From contig NZ_SNWH01000007.1 in assembly GCF_004361885.1 (NCBI RefSeq), positions 62,001-126,000 on the forward strand: DNA of 64,000 nucleotides, read 5' to 3'. The position numbers were made by a program, and so were the translations under genes. The stretch's first letter is position 1, and each line of letters opens with the position of its first letter. This DNA is from Halomonas ventosae. GTDB taxonomy: Bacteria; Pseudomonadota; Gammaproteobacteria; Pseudomonadales; Halomonadaceae. Below are positions 26,994 through 35,366 of this stretch, piece after piece. The notes below the pieces were generated by a model that ran no database searches, was not told the origin of the DNA, and saw only the letters and a program-made list of their open reading frames with translations.

Positions 26994-27671
26994 ATGGCAA
27001 TGAAACCCTGGATGCCGTTGGTGGCGGCCATGGTGATGGCCATGGGATTGGCCGGTTGCGGCAACGGTGACGACGAGCCGGCTCCCGCCCAGGACGAGCA
27101 GGGGGGGCAAGCTACCGATCCGCCTGCCGCCGAGATGGTGCAGACGTCGGGTGCGGTGGAGTCGTCCGCGCAGGGGCAACAGCCCGTCGCCCCTGACTCG
27201 ACGAACGCGGCCCCCAGCGAGGGGGATGCGGCAACAGGGGTGGACGTGGAGGGCGAAGGAGCACTGGATGTCCAGGCCGAGACGCTGGGTGAGTCGCCGG
27301 CCGACACCCTTGACGATAGCGCGGCTCTGCCCGGTGAGACGACCCGCTCTGATGTTGACGCCATCATCAAGGAGACGGAGCGGCGCTTCGAGGAAGCCAG
27401 TCGCCGCATCGATGAGCAGTTCGAAACGGCTATCGACGAGCCATCGGTCGAGCTTGAGCCCATGGACTCGTCTCCGGCGCTCGAATCGGAGACCCCGACC
27501 GGCTCGTCCGGGGGTGGCGAGCTTGACGAACAGCAGGCCTTGCCCGGAGAGCACAGCCGTTCGGATGTCCAGGCGATTATCAAAAAAACCGAGAAGCGCT
27601 TCGAGGAGGCGAGTCGCAAGATCAATGAGCAGTTCGAGGCGGCGGAGCCTGGCGCGCGGCCAAGCCCGTGA
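26994..27671 (+). CDS. putative lipoprotein with duplicated helical module
   Basis: This 225-residue protein is of unknown function. It has a lipoprotein signal (MAMKPWMPLVAAMVMAMGLAGCGN, here marked by lipobox LAGC at 19-22) and a long acidic, Ala/Pro/Gln-rich disordered region. Two near-identical modules follow: LPGETTRSDVDAIIKETERR...FEEASRRIDEQFETA and LPGEHSRSDVQAIIKKTEKR...FEEASRKINEQFEAA. They begin near residues 113 and 183. Each module looks like a charged amphipathic helix. Gly after the lipobox Cys does not give the Asp inner-membrane retention signal, so outer-membrane sorting is likely. The gene ends 1 base before a perfect bidirectional terminator. CAGGAG precedes the start. Confidence 0.75.
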   Translation: MAMKPWMPLVAAMVMAMGLAGCGNGDDEPAPAQDEQGGQATDPPAAEMVQTSGAVESSAQGQQPVAPDSTNAAPSEGDAATGVDVEGEGALDVQAETLGESPADTLDDSAALPGETTRSDVDAIIKETERRFEEASRRIDEQFETAIDEPSVELEPMDSSPALESETPTGSSGGGELDEQQALPGEHSRSDVQAIIKKTEKRFEEASRKINEQFEAAEPGARPSP

Positions 27672-27672
27672 C

Positions 27673-27708
27673 AAAAAAGGCCCACCATCATGATGGTGGG
27701 CCTTTTTT
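27673..27708. terminator. bidirectional intrinsic terminator
   Basis: A 36-base perfect palindrome: six A, then GGCCCACCATCA, its complement TGATGGTGGGCC, then six T. It can terminate the lipoprotein gene from the left and the cold-shock gene from the right. Confidence 0.92.
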
Positions 27709-27758
27709 GTGGCGACCGGCAAACGTGATCGTCCGGTCACCTCCGGATCAACCGAGGA

Positions 27759-27965
27759 TCAGTCGGCGGGCCGGATGTTGGAGGCCTGAAGGCCTTTCTT
27801 GCCTTGGGTCACCTCGAAGGTGACCTTCTGGCCGTCCTGCAGGGACTTGAAACCTTCAGCCTGAATTTCGGAGAAGTGAGCAAAGAGGTCATCACCACCG
27901 TCGTCCGGAGAGATGAAGCCATAGCCCTTGGTGTCGTTGAACCACTTGACAGTGCCAGTTGCCAT
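27759..27965 (-). CDS. cold-shock domain protein, CspA family
   Basis: This 68-residue single-domain OB-fold protein binds single-stranded nucleic acid. RNP1 (KGYGFI) and RNP2 (LFAHF) are intact, with the family start [20 protein letters not shown] and end [18 protein letters not shown] lies about 9 bases before the start. Whether it is cold-inducible cannot be told from the protein; the leader upstream (27966 onward) is long enough to hold a structured 5' UTR. The acidic DDGGDD loop makes it somewhat more acidic than E. coli CspA, as is usual in halophilic relatives. Confidence 0.95.
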   Translation of the reverse strand: MATGTVKWFNDTKGYGFISPDDGGDDLFAHFSEIQAEGFKSLQDGQKVTFEVTQGKKGLQASNIRPAD

Positions 27966-28267
27966 CGTCGATTTCCTTAACTAGCTAAATAATGGTGCTG
28001 GGTCCGGGGTTGATACGCTTTGCCGCAGACCCGTCATGCGTGGGCAAGGCAAGAAAGAAGTGCGCACCGGATGCATCGACAAAATCGAAGTACAACTGAC
28101 GACGTTTCCACTTGCTGACCAACGCTACGGATAGTGCAACAGCGCCAGGGTTGCGTCAACACGGTCGTGCAAGGAAACTGGCGCTGCGCCCGCAAGCTCA
28201 CTGTAGATGCAAAGCCTGTGAGCGTCCAGCCTACATCCCGCCCTTTTCACCCATGGAAATCTCCCTC
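27966..28267. other. 302-bp divergent intergenic region, csp leader and TM2 upstream
   Basis: This stretch must hold the cold-shock gene's promoter and 5' leader and the TM2 gene's promoter. I see no confident -35/-10 pair and no cold-box motif I would defend. The plus strand is open from 28112 in frame with the TM2 gene, but those codons do not look like a protein N-terminus. Confidence 0.5.
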
Positions 28268-28684
28268 ATGAGCCCAACTCGACTCGTTCCCACGGATACC
28301 CACAGCAAGCTGATCGGCTATCTGCTGTGGCTGTTCGGCTTCCTCGGTGCCCACCGCTTCTACTATGGCAAGCCGGTTACCGGCACGATCTGGTTCTTCA
28401 CCCTGGGCCTGCTGGGTATCGGCTGGCTGATCGACCTCTTGTTGATCCCCTCCATGGACCGCGAGGCGGATCTGCGCTTTCAGGCCGGCCCCATCAACTA
28501 CTCCCTGGCCTGGCTTGCGCTCACTTTCCTGGGGGTATTTGGAGTTCATCGTTTCTATCTCGGCAAGTGGCTGACCGGTCTTCTCTACCTGCTGACCTTC
28601 GGGCTCTTTGGTCTCGGCGTGCTCTACGACTTCTGGACCCTCAACGACCAGATCTCCATGCGTCACGCCCGGCGTGACGGGTAG
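28268..28684 (+). CDS. TM2-domain membrane protein
   Basis: This small membrane protein of unknown function (138 residues from the chosen start) has two TM2-type units. The first is SKLIGYLLWLFGFLGAHRFYYGKPVTGTIWFFT, quoted for FLGAHRFYYGKPVTG. The second is FLGVFGVHRFYLGKWLTGLLYL. Each unit is a helical hairpin with the conserved G-x-H-RFYxGK turn, giving four membrane segments. The start is uncertain: ATG 28253 (MEISLMSP) and ATG 28268 (MSPTRLVP) are both possible, the latter with a weak GGAAA. A broken LysE-family gene begins 8 bases after the stop. Confidence 0.8.
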   Translation: MSPTRLVPTDTHSKLIGYLLWLFGFLGAHRFYYGKPVTGTIWFFTLGLLGIGWLIDLLLIPSMDREADLRFQAGPINYSLAWLALTFLGVFGVHRFYLGKWLTGLLYLLTFGLFGLGVLYDFWTLNDQISMRHARRDG

Positions 28685-28692
28685 GTGGTGCC

Positions 28693-28935
28693 GTGGATGT
28701 CGATACACCCTTCTGGCCTTTCCTGGTGGCCATCACCCTGCTGAGCATGAGCCCGGGAATCGACACCCTGCTGGTGATCCGCAATACCGCGCGGGGCGGC
28801 TGGCGCGACGGCGTGGTGACCAGCCTGGCCATCTGCTGCGGGTTCTTCGTTCATGCGGCGGTCTCTGCGCTGGGGATCTCGCTGATCCTGCTGCAATCGG
28901 CCTAAGTCTTCGGTCTGCTCAGGCTGGCACTGACG
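28693..28935 (+). pseudogene. truncated LysE/RhtB-family exporter remnant
   Basis: A GTG start (28693) opens 70 codons beginning MDVDTPFWPFLVAITLLSMS. They match the N-terminal third of LysE/RhtB amino-acid exporters (usually about 205 residues), including the SPGIDTLLVIRNTARGG loop. A TAA interrupts after LILLQSA, and the same frame continues with family-like VFGLLRLA for about ten codons before similarity stops. The gene therefore has both a nonsense codon and a large 3' deletion. The remaining two membrane segments are unlikely to transport anything. Confidence 0.75.
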
Positions 28936-28951
28936 CGCCAACCCGGCTAAA

Positions 28952-28966
28952 CCGGACTTCGTCCGG
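28952..28966. other. short hairpin after the LysE remnant
   Basis: CCGGAC, loop TTC, GTCCGG forms a 6-bp perfect stem in the gap between the exporter remnant and the slt 3' end. There is no T run on either side, so termination is doubtful. Confidence 0.4.
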
Positions 28967-29033
28967 CACGCAAGCCAGGCACTTGACGCTATAAGAGCAA
29001 ACCATTGCCATCAGCAACACCGCAGCTTGCAGC

Positions 29034-30974
29034 TCAGTTTCGGGCTAGCAACGAGCGGTCGTAGCGCACTGTCTTCTCCCTCGGGCTCAGCATCGAGACG
29101 CCCTGGGTCTCGCCGCCCCTGGCCAGGCTCTCGAAGATCACCCGATAGGCGAGCACGGCCTGCACGTAATTGCGGGTCTCGCGAAAGGGGATGCTCTCGA
29201 CGAAGAGGTCGAACGCTTCCGGCGCGTCGTGCAGCCAGCGGTCGACCCGGCCGGGACCGGCATTGTAAGCGGCCGCGGCGGCGAGACGGTTGCCGCTGTA
29301 GCGCTCGATCAGCTCGCTCAGGTAGCTGCTGCCCAGGCGGATGTTCACTGCGGGCTCAAGGACGCCGTAGGGGCCGGGGTCGCCGATCCCCAAGCGTTGG
29401 CCGAGCTGCGCCGCGGTGGCCGGCATCAGCTGCATCAGCCCCCGGGCGCCCGCGGGGGAGAGTGCCACGGGGTTGTAGGCACTCTCGCGCCGGGCGATGC
29501 CCATCAGCAGGTAAGGGTCGACCCCGGCGACCTTGCCCCAGTGTAGGAAGTCATCGCGATAGGCCTCGGGGAAGCGCCACGCCAGGGCGTCCCACAGCTG
29601 GCCGACGATGGTGGTCTGCACCAGCTCGGCGAGCCAGCCCCGCTGCGCGGCGTAGTCGGCCAAGGCCCGGGCCTGCTCGGGGGTGGCGCGGGCCACGGCG
29701 CGGTACCATTCGCTGTTGGCCAGGCCGGGTTCACCAATCCGCCGCAGTGCCTCGGTGCGCCGTACCGCAGGCCAGTCGGCGACGCGCCGGCGGGTGGTCG
29801 CATCGACGCTGTGGCGCTGCATATTGAGGGCATAGGGGCGATCCAGTCGGTCGGCGGCGGCAAAGCCAAAGAAGCTGCGATCGCCGGCCGCCGCGGTATA
29901 GGCCTGTTCCGCGGTGGCGGTGTCGCCTTGTTGCTCCAGGGCGCGCCCCAGCCAGTACTGCCAGCGGGCTTCCCGGCGGGTCGCGTCAGGCATGCGCTGC
30001 ACCCAGTCAATGACGTCCTGCCAGTTCCGCTCGGCCAAGGCCGAGCGCACGCGCAGCTCCAGCAGATCGCTATCGCCGAGCCGAGCCACGACCGCGTCGC
30101 GCCATCCACCGTGCTGGTCGATGTCGCGCACCATTGCGTAGAAGGCCAGGTCGCGCTCGATGGTGTCGCGGTGGCGGGGTGCCAGCGAGAGGTGGGGGGA
30201 GAGCTTGCGCCAGGCCTCCATCGCCGCCTCGGTATCGGCGCGGGTGAAACCGTACATGGCTGCGGCGAACAGCGGTCCACTGCCCCGGCAGCCGGGGCCG
30301 ATGCAGGCCGGTACCTGGGTCACGGCCGAATAATCCTTGCGCAGCCGCTCGAGGCTTGCCCTGGCGGATTGCCAGTCACTGTTCAGCTGTCGGCCCAGGT
30401 AGTTCATCAGCCCGGTCTCGCCGGCCTGCCAGGCGAGCATCATGCGCTCCCAGATATCGGCCAGCCCGATCTCGCCGCGGGCGCGCAGGGTGTCGAAGAG
30501 GGTATCGCAAGCATCCGGTTGCGAGCGGCCGACCAGCCACAGCTCGCGCCCGCCCTGGGCGGCCTTCTGCGGCGCGCGGTCGAGCAGCGCCGTATAGTAG
30601 TAGCACTGGCGGACGGTCCCCTCGGGCACGCCGTCGGCGACCGCCAGCAGTCTCTGCAGGCGACCGGCAAGGCCATACTCGTCGATGGCCTGGCCGCGCA
30701 TCCAGTCGCTGAGCGGGGAGTCCTCGTGGCGCTCGATGAAGGTCAGCACCTGCTCGGGCGCCACATCCGGCAGGCGCCGGCGCAGTCGATGGTAGTCGAC
30801 GTAGCCGGCAAGCACATGCCCCTCGATAGCACCCTGGTCGATCCTCTCCCACTGGGCGTTGCGGGCGGCGGCCAGGGCCTCGCGCATGGCGCGGTCGTCG
30901 GCCTGGGTGGCCAGGGGCAGGCAGCACAGGGCAATGGCGAGTATGGCCGTGCAGCGGCCGAATGACAGGGACAT
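29034..30974 (-). CDS. slt: soluble lytic murein transglycosylase
   Basis: Slt70-type enzymes cleave the glycan strand of peptidoglycan to 1,6-anhydro products in the periplasm. The 646-residue protein has a signal peptide ending LPLATQA-DD (about residue 25). A doughnut-shaped alpha-superhelical U and linker region (about 30-450) follows, then a goose-type lysozyme domain (about 475-615). The catalytic Glu is in GIARRESAYNPVALSPAGARG, followed by LMQLMPATA and the AAAAYNAGPGRVDRW motif. Length matches E. coli Slt70 (645). AAGAGG precedes the start. It is divergent from ykvA. Confidence 0.94.
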   Translation of the reverse strand: MSLSFGRCTAILAIALCCLPLATQADDRAMREALAAARNAQWERIDQGAIEGHVLAGYVDYHRLRRRLPDVAPEQVLTFIERHEDSPLSDWMRGQAIDEYGLAGRLQRLLAVADGVPEGTVRQCYYYTALLDRAPQKAAQGGRELWLVGRSQPDACDTLFDTLRARGEIGLADIWERMMLAWQAGETGLMNYLGRQLNSDWQSARASLERLRKDYSAVTQVPACIGPGCRGSGPLFAAAMYGFTRADTEAAMEAWRKLSPHLSLAPRHRDTIERDLAFYAMVRDIDQHGGWRDAVVARLGDSDLLELRVRSALAERNWQDVIDWVQRMPDATRREARWQYWLGRALEQQGDTATAEQAYTAAAGDRSFFGFAAADRLDRPYALNMQRHSVDATTRRRVADWPAVRRTEALRRIGEPGLANSEWYRAVARATPEQARALADYAAQRGWLAELVQTTIVGQLWDALAWRFPEAYRDDFLHWGKVAGVDPYLLMGIARRESAYNPVALSPAGARGLMQLMPATAAQLGQRLGIGDPGPYGVLEPAVNIRLGSSYLSELIERYSGNRLAAAAAYNAGPGRVDRWLHDAPEAFDLFVESIPFRETRNYVQAVLAYRVIFESLARGGETQGVSMLSPREKTVRYDRSLLARN

Positions 30975-31057
30975 GGGATAACCTCTTGCGATTCGCTGTC
31001 GTCAAGCCGACATGGTCGCCGATGGTGGGGCAGTTGAGTAGTGTCGCCGCGCCTGGC

Positions 31058-31090
31058 CGTCAACGACTGTTCGTCAACGACTGTCCGTCA
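31058..31090. repeat. 14-bp tandem direct repeat in the slt/ykvA divergent region
   Basis: CGTCAACGACTGTT (31058-31071) is followed without a gap by CGTCAACGACTGTC (31072-31085) and a partial third copy CGTCA (31086-31090). It lies about 85 bases upstream of each of the two divergent starts. Confidence 0.6.
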
Positions 31091-31146
31091 GACGAAGGAT
31101 AGCCTATCGTGTAGCGGTATTTGCGCCTGTCGGCAAGGAGAACGAG

Positions 31147-31497
31147 ATGGCCAGATTCGGTGGCGGCTTCCTGATGGCGCGACTGCGGCGTCGCGCCCAC
31201 CTGCTGGGCCAGGTCGGGCGTGCCCTGCGGCTGTTCCTGCCCATGACCCGTGACGTGATATGGCGACGCTACCGCCCGGTGCCCTGGGGCGCCTTTTTGT
31301 GGATGTTGGCGGCGCTGGCGTATCTGATCTCGCCGCTTGATCTGATTCCCGACATGCTCGTGTTGCTGGGGCTGGTGGATGATGTGGTGATCGTCGGTTG
31401 GCTATTGACCCGGGTCGATCGGCACCTGGCGGGCTATCGTGCCTGGCGGGAGCGCGCCACCGAGAGCGGGCCCACCACCGGCGAGGACGCGACTTGA
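31147..31497 (+). CDS. YkvA-family (DUF1232) protein
   Basis: This 116-residue protein carries the DUF1232 core: VPWGAFLWMLAALAYLISPL followed by DLIPDMLVLLGLVDDVVIVGWLL (quoted for the signature SPLDLIPD and GLVDDVVI). Two hydrophobic stretches suggest membrane association. The N-terminus is strongly basic (RRRAHLLGQVGR). Function is unknown; some relatives are linked to envelope stress. The start follows AAGGAGAACGAG. It lies 95 bases upstream of htpG, which has its own heat-shock promoter in the gap. Confidence 0.82.
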   Translation: MARFGGGFLMARLRRRAHLLGQVGRALRLFLPMTRDVIWRRYRPVPWGAFLWMLAALAYLISPLDLIPDMLVLLGLVDDVVIVGWLLTRVDRHLAGYRAWRERATESGPTTGEDAT

Positions 31498-31501
31498 ACG
31501 G

Positions 31502-31529
31502 CTTGAAAAGCCGCTCTCGGACCCCATAT
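31502..31529 (+). promoter_or_regulatory. sigma-32 (RpoH) heat-shock promoter for htpG
   Basis: CTTGAAA (31502-31508), a 13-base spacer and CCCCATAT (31522-31529) match the established RpoH consensus almost perfectly. Transcription would start near 31535-31537, about 57 bases before the htpG ATG. Confidence 0.85.
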
Positions 31530-31532
31530 CGG

Positions 31533-31570
31533 TGACAGTTCCAACGCCGGTGGCGTTGCCACCACTGTCA
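31533..31570 (+). promoter_or_regulatory. hairpin in the htpG 5' leader
   Basis: TGACAGT (31533-31539) pairs with ACTGTCA (31564-31570); inside, AACGCC (31543-31548) pairs with GGCGTT (31552-31557). The structure covers the predicted 5' end of the mRNA but leaves the GAGGG ribosome site (from 31579) free. It may stabilise the transcript. Confidence 0.55.
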
Positions 31571-31592
31571 TGTCGAAAGAGGGTTCAGCCAC

Positions 31593-33497
31593 ATGACCAC
31601 CGCCACACATGAAGAAACCCTCGGCTTCCAGACCGAGGTCAAGCAGCTGCTGCACCTGATGATCCACTCCCTTTACTCCAACCGGGAGATCTTCCTGCGT
31701 GAGCTGATTTCCAACGCTGCCGACGCCTGCGACAAGCTGCGCTATCAGGCGCTGGATAACGACGCGCTCTATGAAGGCGATAGCGAGCTGCGCATCGAGA
31801 TCGACCACGACCCCGAGGCGGGCACCGTGACCGTGCGCGACAACGGCATTGGCATGAACCGCGAGGAGGTGATCGAGAACCTGGGCACCATCGCGCGCAG
31901 CGGCACCGCCGAGTTCCTCAAGCAGCTCTCCGGCGAACAGCAGAAGGATGCCCGGCTGATCGGCCAGTTCGGGGTCGGCTTCTATTCCGGCTTCATCGTC
32001 GCCGACGAAATTATCGTGCGCACCCGCAAGGCGGGCAGCGACAAAGCCGAGGGTGTCGAGTGGCACTCCAGGGGCGAAGGCGAGTTCACTGTCGCCGATA
32101 TCGAGCGCGAGAAGCACGGCACCGAGATCGTGCTGCATCTCAAGGCGGACGCCCGTGAATTCGCCGACGACTTCCGCTTGAAGAGCCTGGTGCGCAAGTA
32201 CTCCGATCACATCGAGGTGCCGGTGCGCATGCCCAAGGTCGAGAAGGCACGCGACGCGGACGGCAACGAGATCGAGGGCAGCGAAACCACCACCTGGGAG
32301 ACCGTCAACGAAGCCACTGCGCTGTGGGTGCGCCCCAAGAGTGAGATCTCCGACGACGAGTACAAGGCCTTCTACAAGCATGTGGCCCATGACTTCAGTG
32401 ACCCGCTGACCTGGAGCCACAACAAGGTCGAGGGCAAGCTGGAGTATACCAGCCTGCTCTACGTGCCGAGCCGCGCGCCGTTCGATCTCTATGAGCGCGA
32501 CGGCGCCCGGGGTGTGAAGCTCTACGTGCAGCGCGTGTTCATCATGGACGATGCCGAGCAGTTCCTACCCCTTTACCTGCGCTTCATCAAGGGCGTGCTG
32601 GATACCCGTGACCTCTCGCTCAACGTCTCCCGCGAGCTGCTGCAACAGGATCCCAAGGTCGAGAAGATCAAGTCCGCGCTGACCAAGCGCGTGCTGGACA
32701 TGCTCAAGAAGCTGGCCAAGGACAAAGAGGCCTACCAGACCTTCTGGAACACCTTCGGCAGCGTGCTCAAGGAAGGCCCCGCCGAAGATTACGCCAACCG
32801 CGAGAATATCGCCGGCCTGCTGCGCTTCTCCACCACCCACACCGACACCGGCATTCAGGATCAGTCGCTCGCCGACTACGTAAGCCGCATGAAGGAAGGA
32901 CAGGAGAAGATCTATTACATCGTCGCCGACAGCTTCAATGCGGCCAAATCGAGCCCTCATCTGGAGATCTTCCGCAAGAAGGGCATCGAGGTGCTGTTGC
33001 TCCATGACCGCATCGACGAATGGCTGATGAGCCATCTCACCGAGTTCGAGGGCATGGCCTTCGTCGACGTGGCCAAGGGCGAGCTCGACCTCGGCGAGAT
33101 CGAGGGCGAGGAAGAGAAGAAGGCGCAGGAGGAGACCGCCAAGGCCAAGGAGGCGCTGGTCAAGCGCGTCAAGGCCGCCCTCGGCGCCGAGGTTCAGGAC
33201 GTCAAGGTGACCCACCGTCTGACCGACTCGCCGGCCTGCGTGGTGCTGCCCGAGCACGAGATGGGCTTCCAGATGCGCCGGATCATGGAAGCGGCCGGCC
33301 AGAAGCTGCCGGAGGTCAAGCCGATCCTCGAGCTCAACCCCGAGCATCCGCTGGTGGCTCGCCTCGAGGCGGCCGAGGGTGAGGGCTTCGATGATCTAGC
33401 GCGGATCCTGCTCGATCAGGCGGTCATCGCCGAGGGTGGCCACCTTGACGACCCTGCCGCTTACGTCAAGCGTCTCAACGCCCTGCTGAGCGGCTGA
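31593..33497 (+). CDS. htpG: chaperone HtpG (Hsp90)
   Basis: HtpG is the bacterial Hsp90, a dimeric ATP-dependent chaperone that works with DnaK. The 634-residue protein has the N-terminal GHKL ATPase ([53 protein letters not shown]), a middle domain (about 225-500) with the catalytic-loop Arg in [13 protein letters not shown], and a C-terminal dimerisation domain. An acidic-basic linker ([18 protein letters not shown]) lies at about 505-525. Length is typical (E. coli 624). A near-perfect sigma-32 promoter lies upstream and an intrinsic terminator at 33520-33544 follows. Confidence 0.97.
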   Translation: MTTATHEETLGFQTEVKQLLHLMIHSLYSNREIFLRELISNAADACDKLRYQALDNDALYEGDSELRIEIDHDPEAGTVTVRDNGIGMNREEVIENLGTIARSGTAEFLKQLSGEQQKDARLIGQFGVGFYSGFIVADEIIVRTRKAGSDKAEGVEWHSRGEGEFTVADIEREKHGTEIVLHLKADAREFADDFRLKSLVRKYSDHIEVPVRMPKVEKARDADGNEIEGSETTTWETVNEATALWVRPKSEISDDEYKAFYKHVAHDFSDPLTWSHNKVEGKLEYTSLLYVPSRAPFDLYERDGARGVKLYVQRVFIMDDAEQFLPLYLRFIKGVLDTRDLSLNVSRELLQQDPKVEKIKSALTKRVLDMLKKLAKDKEAYQTFWNTFGSVLKEGPAEDYANRENIAGLLRFSTTHTDTGIQDQSLADYVSRMKEGQEKIYYIVADSFNAAKSSPHLEIFRKKGIEVLLLHDRIDEWLMSHLTEFEGMAFVDVAKGELDLGEIEGEEEKKAQEETAKAKEALVKRVKAALGAEVQDVKVTHRLTDSPACVVLPEHEMGFQMRRIMEAAGQKLPEVKPILELNPEHPLVARLEAAEGEGFDDLARILLDQAVIAEGGHLDDPAAYVKRLNALLSG

Positions 33498-33519
33498 CAC
33501 CGTACGCCACAGTACCCAC

Positions 33520-33544
33520 GACGCCACCTTCGGGTGGCGTCTTT
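33520..33544 (+). terminator. intrinsic terminator after htpG
   Basis: GACGCCACC, tetraloop TTCG, GGTGGCGTC and a short TTT run form a 9-bp stem 22 bases after the htpG stop. Confidence 0.75.
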
Positions 33545-33672
33545 ATGTCGAGTGCTGTACCGGCCAGGCGGTAACGGGCATGATTCCGCCAGCAGGTTGG
33601 TATGCTGCGTGAGTATTCTTTTCGGTGATATCAGGAGCGTGTTTCGTGCTGCGACGCAGCAAAAAACCCGCG

Positions 33673-33709
33673 ACAAGGCCTTGTGCCAGGGGCCTGCAAA
33701 AGGTAACAC
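33673..33709 (+). promoter_or_regulatory. candidate pntAB promoter with palindromic operator
   Basis: TTGTGC (33681-33686), 17 bases and TAACAC (33704-33709) make a sigma-70-like promoter about 65 bases before pntA. The perfect 12-bp palindrome ACAAGGCCTTGT (33673-33684) overlaps the -35 hexamer, a likely repressor site position. Confidence 0.4.
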
Positions 33710-33778
33710 TGGTAAATCAGCAATAACTACACTCTGACACGTCATCCTGACCAACATTGGCCACATGGGGGATCCATT

Positions 33779-35350
33779 GTGAAGATAGGCGCACCAAAGG
33801 AGAGTGCCCGGGGAGAAGCGCGCGTCGCGCTTACCCCCGAGAGCGCAAAGCAGATCCAGAAGCTGGGCCACGAATGCCTGATAGAGGCCGGGGCCGGGGT
33901 GGCCGCGGGCTTCCACGATGAGGCCTACCGTGAGGCGGGGGTCAGCGTCGTCGACGGGACTGATGCCCTCTGGAACCAGGCTGAGGTGGTCATCAAAGTC
34001 CGCGAACCCTCCGAGGAGGAGGCTCGCCGCTTGCGCGAGGGTCAGACCCTGATCGCCTTCTTCTGGCCGGCTCAGAACGAATCGCTGCTCGAGTTGTGCA
34101 AAGCCCAGGGCGCCACCGTGATCGCCATGGACATGGTGCCGCGCATCTCGCGGGCGCAGAAGATGGATGCGCTCTCGTCGATGGCCAATATCGCCGGCTA
34201 CCGGGCGGTGATCGAGGCGGGTAACAACTTCGGGCGCTTCTTCACCGGCCAGGTGACCGCCGCAGGCAAGGTGCCGCCTGCCAAGGTGCTGGTGATCGGC
34301 GCCGGGGTGGCAGGTCTGTCCGCCATCGGCACCGCCACCAGCCTGGGGGCCGTAGTACGCGCCTTCGACGTGCGCCCGGAAGTGGCCGAGCAGATCGAGT
34401 CGATGGGCGCCAAGTTTCTGTTCCTCGACTTCGACGAGAGCCAGGACGGTTCCGAGACCGGCGGCTATGCGGCCCCATCCAGCCCCGAGTTTCGTGAGAA
34501 GCAGCTGGAGTGCTTCTGCGAGCAGGCCCCGGAGGTTGACATCGTCATCACCACGGCGCTGATCCCCGGCAACCCGGCACCCAAGCTGTGGCTGGAGGAC
34601 ATGGTCGAGGCCATGAAGCCCGGCTCGGTGATCGTCGACCTAGCGGCCGAGAAGGGCGGCAACTGCGACCTGACCAAGCCCGATGAGAAGGTGGTCACCG
34701 ACAACGGCGTGACGGTTATCGGTTATACCGACTTCCCCTCACGCATGGCCACCCAGAGCTCGCTGCTGTATGCCACCAACATCCGCCACATGTTGACCGA
34801 CCTGACGCCAGAGAAGGATGGCGTGATCAAGCACGACATGGAGGACGATGTGATCCGTGGCGCCACGGTGACCCACCAAGGCGAGATCACCTTCCCGCCG
34901 CCGCCGCCCAAGGTCAAGGCGATCGGCGCCTCCAAACCCAAGCCCAAGGAGAAGGAGCCGACGCCTGAGGAGAAGAAGGCCGCCGAGCATGCCGCCTTCA
35001 AGGCGCAGACCAAGCGACAGGTGACCCTGCTCGGCGTGGGTGGCGCGTTGATGTTGTTGCTTGGCCAGGTGGCTCCCGCCTCCTTCATGCAGCACTTCAT
35101 CGTCTTCGTGCTGGCCTGCTTCGTCGGCTTCCAGGTGATCTGGGGCGTCAGCCATTCGCTGCATACGCCGCTGATGGCGGTGACCAATGCGATCTCCGGC
35201 ATCATCATTCTCGGGTCGGTGCTGCAGATCGGCTCTGGCAGCGTCGTGGTCGGCGTGCTCGCGGCGATCTCGGTGCTGATCGCTTCCATCAATATCGTGG
35301 GTGGCTTCCTGGTGACACGCCGGATGCTGGCCATGTTCCAGAAATCCTGA
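33779..35350 (+). CDS. pntA: NAD(P)+ transhydrogenase subunit alpha
   Basis: PntA binds NAD(H) in the proton-translocating transhydrogenase that makes NADPH at the inner membrane. The 523-residue protein begins at a GTG codon ([20 protein letters not shown]) preceded by GGGGA. The NAD-binding dI domain (about 1-375) shows [21 protein letters not shown] charged Lys/Glu/Pro linker ([19 protein letters not shown]) follows, then four membrane helices (about 418-520) ending in [19 protein letters not shown]. This is the fused E. coli-type alpha subunit, unlike the split PntAA/PntAB form of many alphaproteobacteria. pntB starts 16 bases later. Confidence 0.96.
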   Translation: MKIGAPKESARGEARVALTPESAKQIQKLGHECLIEAGAGVAAGFHDEAYREAGVSVVDGTDALWNQAEVVIKVREPSEEEARRLREGQTLIAFFWPAQNESLLELCKAQGATVIAMDMVPRISRAQKMDALSSMANIAGYRAVIEAGNNFGRFFTGQVTAAGKVPPAKVLVIGAGVAGLSAIGTATSLGAVVRAFDVRPEVAEQIESMGAKFLFLDFDESQDGSETGGYAAPSSPEFREKQLECFCEQAPEVDIVITTALIPGNPAPKLWLEDMVEAMKPGSVIVDLAAEKGGNCDLTKPDEKVVTDNGVTVIGYTDFPSRMATQSSLLYATNIRHMLTDLTPEKDGVIKHDMEDDVIRGATVTHQGEITFPPPPPKVKAIGASKPKPKEKEPTPEEKKAAEHAAFKAQTKRQVTLLGVGGALMLLLGQVAPASFMQHFIVFVLACFVGFQVIWGVSHSLHTPLMAVTNAISGIIILGSVLQIGSGSVVVGVLAAISVLIASINIVGGFLVTRRMLAMFQKS

Positions 35351-35366
35351 GCGGCGGAGAGACGAC

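Noticed and set aside
26295-27740. 481-codon open frame on the minus strand
   Set aside because: It runs through the VOC and lipoprotein genes and across a perfect bidirectional terminator; its composition is typical of a reverse-frame shadow.
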